NCBI RefSeq assembly: GCF_041296385.1
Contig: NW_027184085.1
Location: 58,438,109 to 58,502,108 of the forward strand
Origin: Aphelocoma coerulescens
Lineage: Eukaryota > Chordata > Aves > Passeriformes > Corvidae
Direction of reading: 5' to 3'
Length of the DNA stretch: 64,000 nucleotides
Shown: one piece after another, positions 60,385-64,000 of the stretch
How the letters are laid out: every line of letters begins with the position of its first letter
Numbering within the stretch: position 1 is the first letter of the stretch
Notes under the pieces: model-generated
Seen by the model: only the letters and a program-made list of their open reading frames with translations
Databases searched by the model: none
What the model was told of the DNA's origin: nothing
Position numbers and translations under genes: made by a program

Positions 60385-63300
60385 CTGTTAGTGTCATATT
60401 AAATCCTGACACACTCACACAATCCAATTTTCAGCAGCAATTCTGATTTCAGGTTCTCCCTAGACATCTTAATTCTGTCCTCTGAAGTGTGTATGTTTTC
60501 GATAGGACAAGCACGTGGTCTCAGGCTCTAATCTGAGGCAAACGCCTAAAAATCAGGGGTTTTTTTCAGACTGTATTTGATTAAACTCTAGTCTAGCAAA
60601 ATATTAGCATATTACTAGCCATATTGACTTCAGGCTGCCCATCTATTCTTAAGTCTTGCTGTAACAGACTATGAATACTCAAATGGAAATAGGGATGAAG
60701 GAAAATAGATTATTGGGCAATTTGTAAAGAAGGTATTATCCTCAACCACTTATGAATTAAAGTGAAGTACACATGTTGACTATTTTGTCTGATGTGTACC
60801 AGGACAGAAGTAGATTGACAATGTTTTTTAAGATTAGCACAATGAAAAGAAGCATATCTTCACAGAGTTAAGGCTAAGCACTTTGTTTCTAACCACGAGC
60901 TCCCATTTATATTTTCTTGTACACACTTTCTAATATCTGTATAAATCATAGCATCTGAAAGCTTACAATATTAGCTAGAAAGTTCACAACAGATTGAAAG
61001 CTTTAATGTCTGCTATTCGGCGATATTACAGAATCAAGCTTATTGAACTCTAGCTATGGACTCCTTAAACATGTGGTAAGTGTCTGAGAAATACATTGTG
61101 ACAGGCAAGTGCAATAGGAGGGAGCACTTGGTGCTGTTGAGTTCCGTGTTGATATTTGAGTTTAGCTGAAAACAGAATAATATTACAGTGTAAGACATAG
61201 GCCAATTATGCAAGTTAATGTATCACTGCATGACAAAAAATGTACAGAGTATTCATAAAAATTTCTGTATGCATGAACCAATGCAAAGATTTTTTTTTAA
61301 CATATTTAATTAATTTATATGCTTTTCTTTTGTGGCATCAGTTTATCAAATACTATACCATGAAGAATAAAAATATCATGATGTACCCAGAGGTGAATGA
61401 GTATTAACTCTCGATACATTTTTGTTATTGTCAATCATGTCACTCTTGCCTTGCTTTTTTATCAGCTGCTTATTTTTTATAAGATTTATGGTTAACTATA
61501 TCTTGATTAATTCTTTCCTTACTTTGTATTGACATGTTGAAATCTGCTTGTAAATCTGACATTTGTAAATTCACATTTCTATTGGCAAGAAATAGAAATT
61601 TTCTTCTATAATAATTATATCACCACTAATTCTGACAAAAAAAGCAGAGGAGCAACTCATTTTGAAGCCCCAGTATTCCTGAATTAATGTCATGCCATCT
61701 ACTTTCTGCAGGTATTCAGAATGATAAAGGGGTTATATTTCTTCTATATGCAGTGCTTTTATTCCCATTTATGTGTTCAGTTATAGTTGTCAATCAATTT
61801 CAGTCACACATCTCTAATATAATTCCATGAAAAAAGGCTGGATAAATCTGAGCAGAGATTTCTACATGCTTATCTAAATACCATTATTAAAAAAAAATTA
61901 AAACATGAATGTGTAAATTAAATTTTAATAAGGTGAATTCCTTAGCAAAGTCTATATCTACAGAGTTGCACTAAGCTGAATTCTTCCAATACTGACTGTC
62001 TTGGTTTCTAATGCGTTTACTTTTAATAAATTAATTATATTTTTAAAACCTCCCTTCCACTAATAAAATGCTTCAATACATAAAACTGTTTCTTGAATAT
62101 ACATTCAAAGCAAAGCTATTTGTTTATCTGTGAAGAGGAATTCAGTTATTAAATTTCTCACACTCATCATTGTGGGTGCATTTCCCAAATTACAGAAAAA
62201 CATCTCCTGCTATTCTTAGGACTAACATAATAATAGTGGCAGCCACAATACAGATTACAGAAGTGTAGATGAAAAGCTGCCTCCTATTTCCTTACTGTGG
62301 AACAGCAATAAAAGTTGAGGGAGAAACACAGAAAAGAAAATACATAAATGTTCACATTCCTGGGGTGTTAAAATCTGGTGCAATGATATTGGTTGCAACA
62401 CAAGCAGGGCCATAATGTAACTAATTTAAACATTACATACTTCATATGTTATTCCCTATTTGTATATGTTTTATTAATGCAGAGGGGATTAGTGAGAAGC
62501 ACATCCAGGAAAGAAGGACAGGGTTTCTCAGATTAGGTACCTTGATATCGCATTCTGGACCTTTCTGGGATACAAGGATGATCAGCCAGGGAGAGGTGAC
62601 AAAGTATCCTACCTATATTTGAAAAGATCAGTAAGAAGAGACATGAGTGGATGAAATAAAACCAATACCTAGTTAGCAAAAAGACTAAGATTTACAAATA
62701 AGTAACTTGTATTAATTTCTTCCATCAACATAATCTTTTTTTTGCTTTCACCACACACCCACTCCTCTGGTCAGAATTCTTTAGAGCCCCCCAGTGGGAA
62801 GGACCACAGGTAGTATCCCTGGCAAGCCAACTGCTTTCTAGGAGGACTGATGCAGCTGAGGTCCTTCTCCTGCCATGCCATGAAAGGTTTGGTGGCAAGG
62901 ACTTGATACACTAGGAGGTGCTTGGGGATTCTGGAAAGAGATGGCTGGCCCCAGAACTGCATGCTGCACTATGAATATCTTAAAGGCTTTGAAGTACTTG
63001 TCTGCAGTTATTACTGTGAAGTAACACAAATAGAAGTCTATACTAAAAATTGAAATCTGAAATACACACCAGAACCACAAGACAGATTTTAAGCAGATTT
63101 TAAGCATGGTGGGTAAAAGTTAGAAAGACCTCTTAAGCCATTGATTTACTACCCATATGCAAAAACCACAAAGGTGCTAATAGTAAATGGCATCCCTTAT
63201 TAACTAATATACGTTACAGGAATCCTAATCACACAGATTAAATTCCACTATAGAATGGATCATTTGGGATGTTTTCATTTTTGTTCAAGGTTGTGGTTTG

Positions 63301-63602
63301 AGACTTTATCACAGTCTCAGTCAGCCCTTGAAGTATCTTCTCTCTATTGTAAATAATTTGCTCTCAAATTAGAGGTCAAACTGGGCTGACACGGGGTCAA
63401 AACCTCATCTTCAGATTTCTGCTATTGTGAGAGATTTTCTTTCTTGGTACAAACATTGCACATTAATATATAGTGGGACATTACTTTCCCCATGCTTATT
63501 TTAGCCCATTTGCTTTTTTCCCCTCCTCCTTCTACTTTTGTGCTTCCTATTTCTGTTGCTCTCCAAATAGATGGGCATTGTAACTGTTGTGTGTTCCTGC
63601 AG
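60385..63602. other. Unique AT-rich non-coding stretch
   Basis: No repeat family is recognised. A somewhat GC-richer patch of about 210 bp lies at 62760-62970, with open frames on the minus strand but no family resemblance and no clear splice borders. Confidence 0.4.
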
Positions 63603-63701
63603 GCTGAGAAAGGTGAACTCACAGAAGAGTGTTTAAACTCCTTTAATCTAACAGATGTTGAACTGAATAGTTCCATTAGCCACAACCTCTGGCTCCTTTG
63701 A
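63603..63701 (+). other. Candidate 3' coding exon segment, unrecognised
   Basis: The acceptor gttgtgtgttcctgcag ends at 63602. It is followed by an open frame AEKGELTEECLNSFNLTDVE plus 12 residues, to TGA at 63699-63701. The peptide has balanced composition, unlike most chance frames here. No family is recognised and no polyadenylation signal is seen in the remaining 300 bases. It may be chance. Confidence 0.17.
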
Positions 63702-63852
63702 AAATTCACAGATCTCGCTTCCCTAACAACCTTCTTGCCTCTCTGCCTGCATGGCACATGCAGCCATATTCCAGCTATAGCCTAGGTGGGTAACTCGAGG
63801 TGATAACGCAGCCTCTGTCAGAAGCAATGCAAACAATCTGTGCTACTTTCAG

Positions 63853-63916
63853 CTGTGCCGGTTCTGTCAGTGCAGCTGTAACTATGTCAGGTGCTCCGGG
63901 TACTTCCCACACATCT
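63853..63916 (+). other. Candidate small exon (64 nt), unrecognised
   Basis: The acceptor-like ctgtgctactttcag ends at 63852, and the strong donor GTAAGTGAG starts at 63917. Two frames are open, one of them cysteine-rich (LCRFCQCSCNYVRCSGYFPH). CpG is locally raised through 63700-63975. The window ends shortly after, so context is missing. Confidence 0.17.
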
Positions 63917-64000
63917 GTAAGTGAGATTAATAGATCAAACTTCACATGGAAGCAATTTAGCAAGAGCACTTCCCTCTCGCTTGCAAGCACAGGTTGCTGA

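Noticed and set aside
1..64000. CRISPR array, phage, operon or other prokaryotic system
   Set aside because: The composition, CR1 LINEs and ERV LTRs are those of a bird nuclear genome, and there are no spacer-repeat arrays or dense coding.

Overview
This window looks like avian, most likely passerine-type, nuclear DNA. It is AT-rich, poor in CpG and gene-poor, and its only clear repeats are CR1 LINE fragments and avian-type endogenous retrovirus (ERV) long terminal repeats (LTRs). Organism and repeat names are recognised from memory of the families; no database was searched. There is no convincing complete protein-coding gene, no tRNA, rRNA or other recognisable RNA gene, and nothing prokaryotic (no operons, CRISPR or riboswitches). 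The open reading frames are short and are explained by repeats, simple sequence or chance. The stretch is best read as a gene desert or the inside of a very long intron.

Layout. 1-1184: 3' half of a decayed CR1, plus strand. 2393-2780: an uninterrupted (GGAGA)n array of about 78 copies, followed by an A-rich purine tract. 3859-5330: a long LTR, plus strand, carrying a second, shorter LTR (about 4524-4890) nested inside it. About 6258-8880: one minus-strand CR1 split by a 1553-bp solo LTR (6825-8377) flanked by a perfect 5-bp target duplication. 8881-10330: a plus-strand CR1 split by an ERV remnant whose LTR (9302-9920) looks mosaic. 15585-15820: a short minus-strand CR1. 16219-17478: a second solo LTR of the same family as 6825-8377, again with a perfect 5-bp target duplication. 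From 17.5 to 64 kb the sequence is mostly unique and AT-rich, with one old CR1-like relic (27970-28260), one minus-strand LTR (30871-31435), microsatellites and homopolymers.

Nothing here works together as a pathway. The most useful observations are (i) the length and purity of the homopurine array, (ii) the insertion history of the 4-17 kb repeat cluster, which can be ordered from nesting and target duplications, (iii) an LTR whose two halves match two different LTRs elsewhere in the same window, and (iv) a few small, locally CpG-containing open segments with splice-like borders (32.7-33.3 kb, 48.59-48.69 kb, 60.08-60.38 kb, 63.6-63.92 kb). The last group might be exons of an unrecognised spliced transcript or conserved non-coding elements. 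They are hypotheses, not gene calls. I did not find a convincing new biological system.
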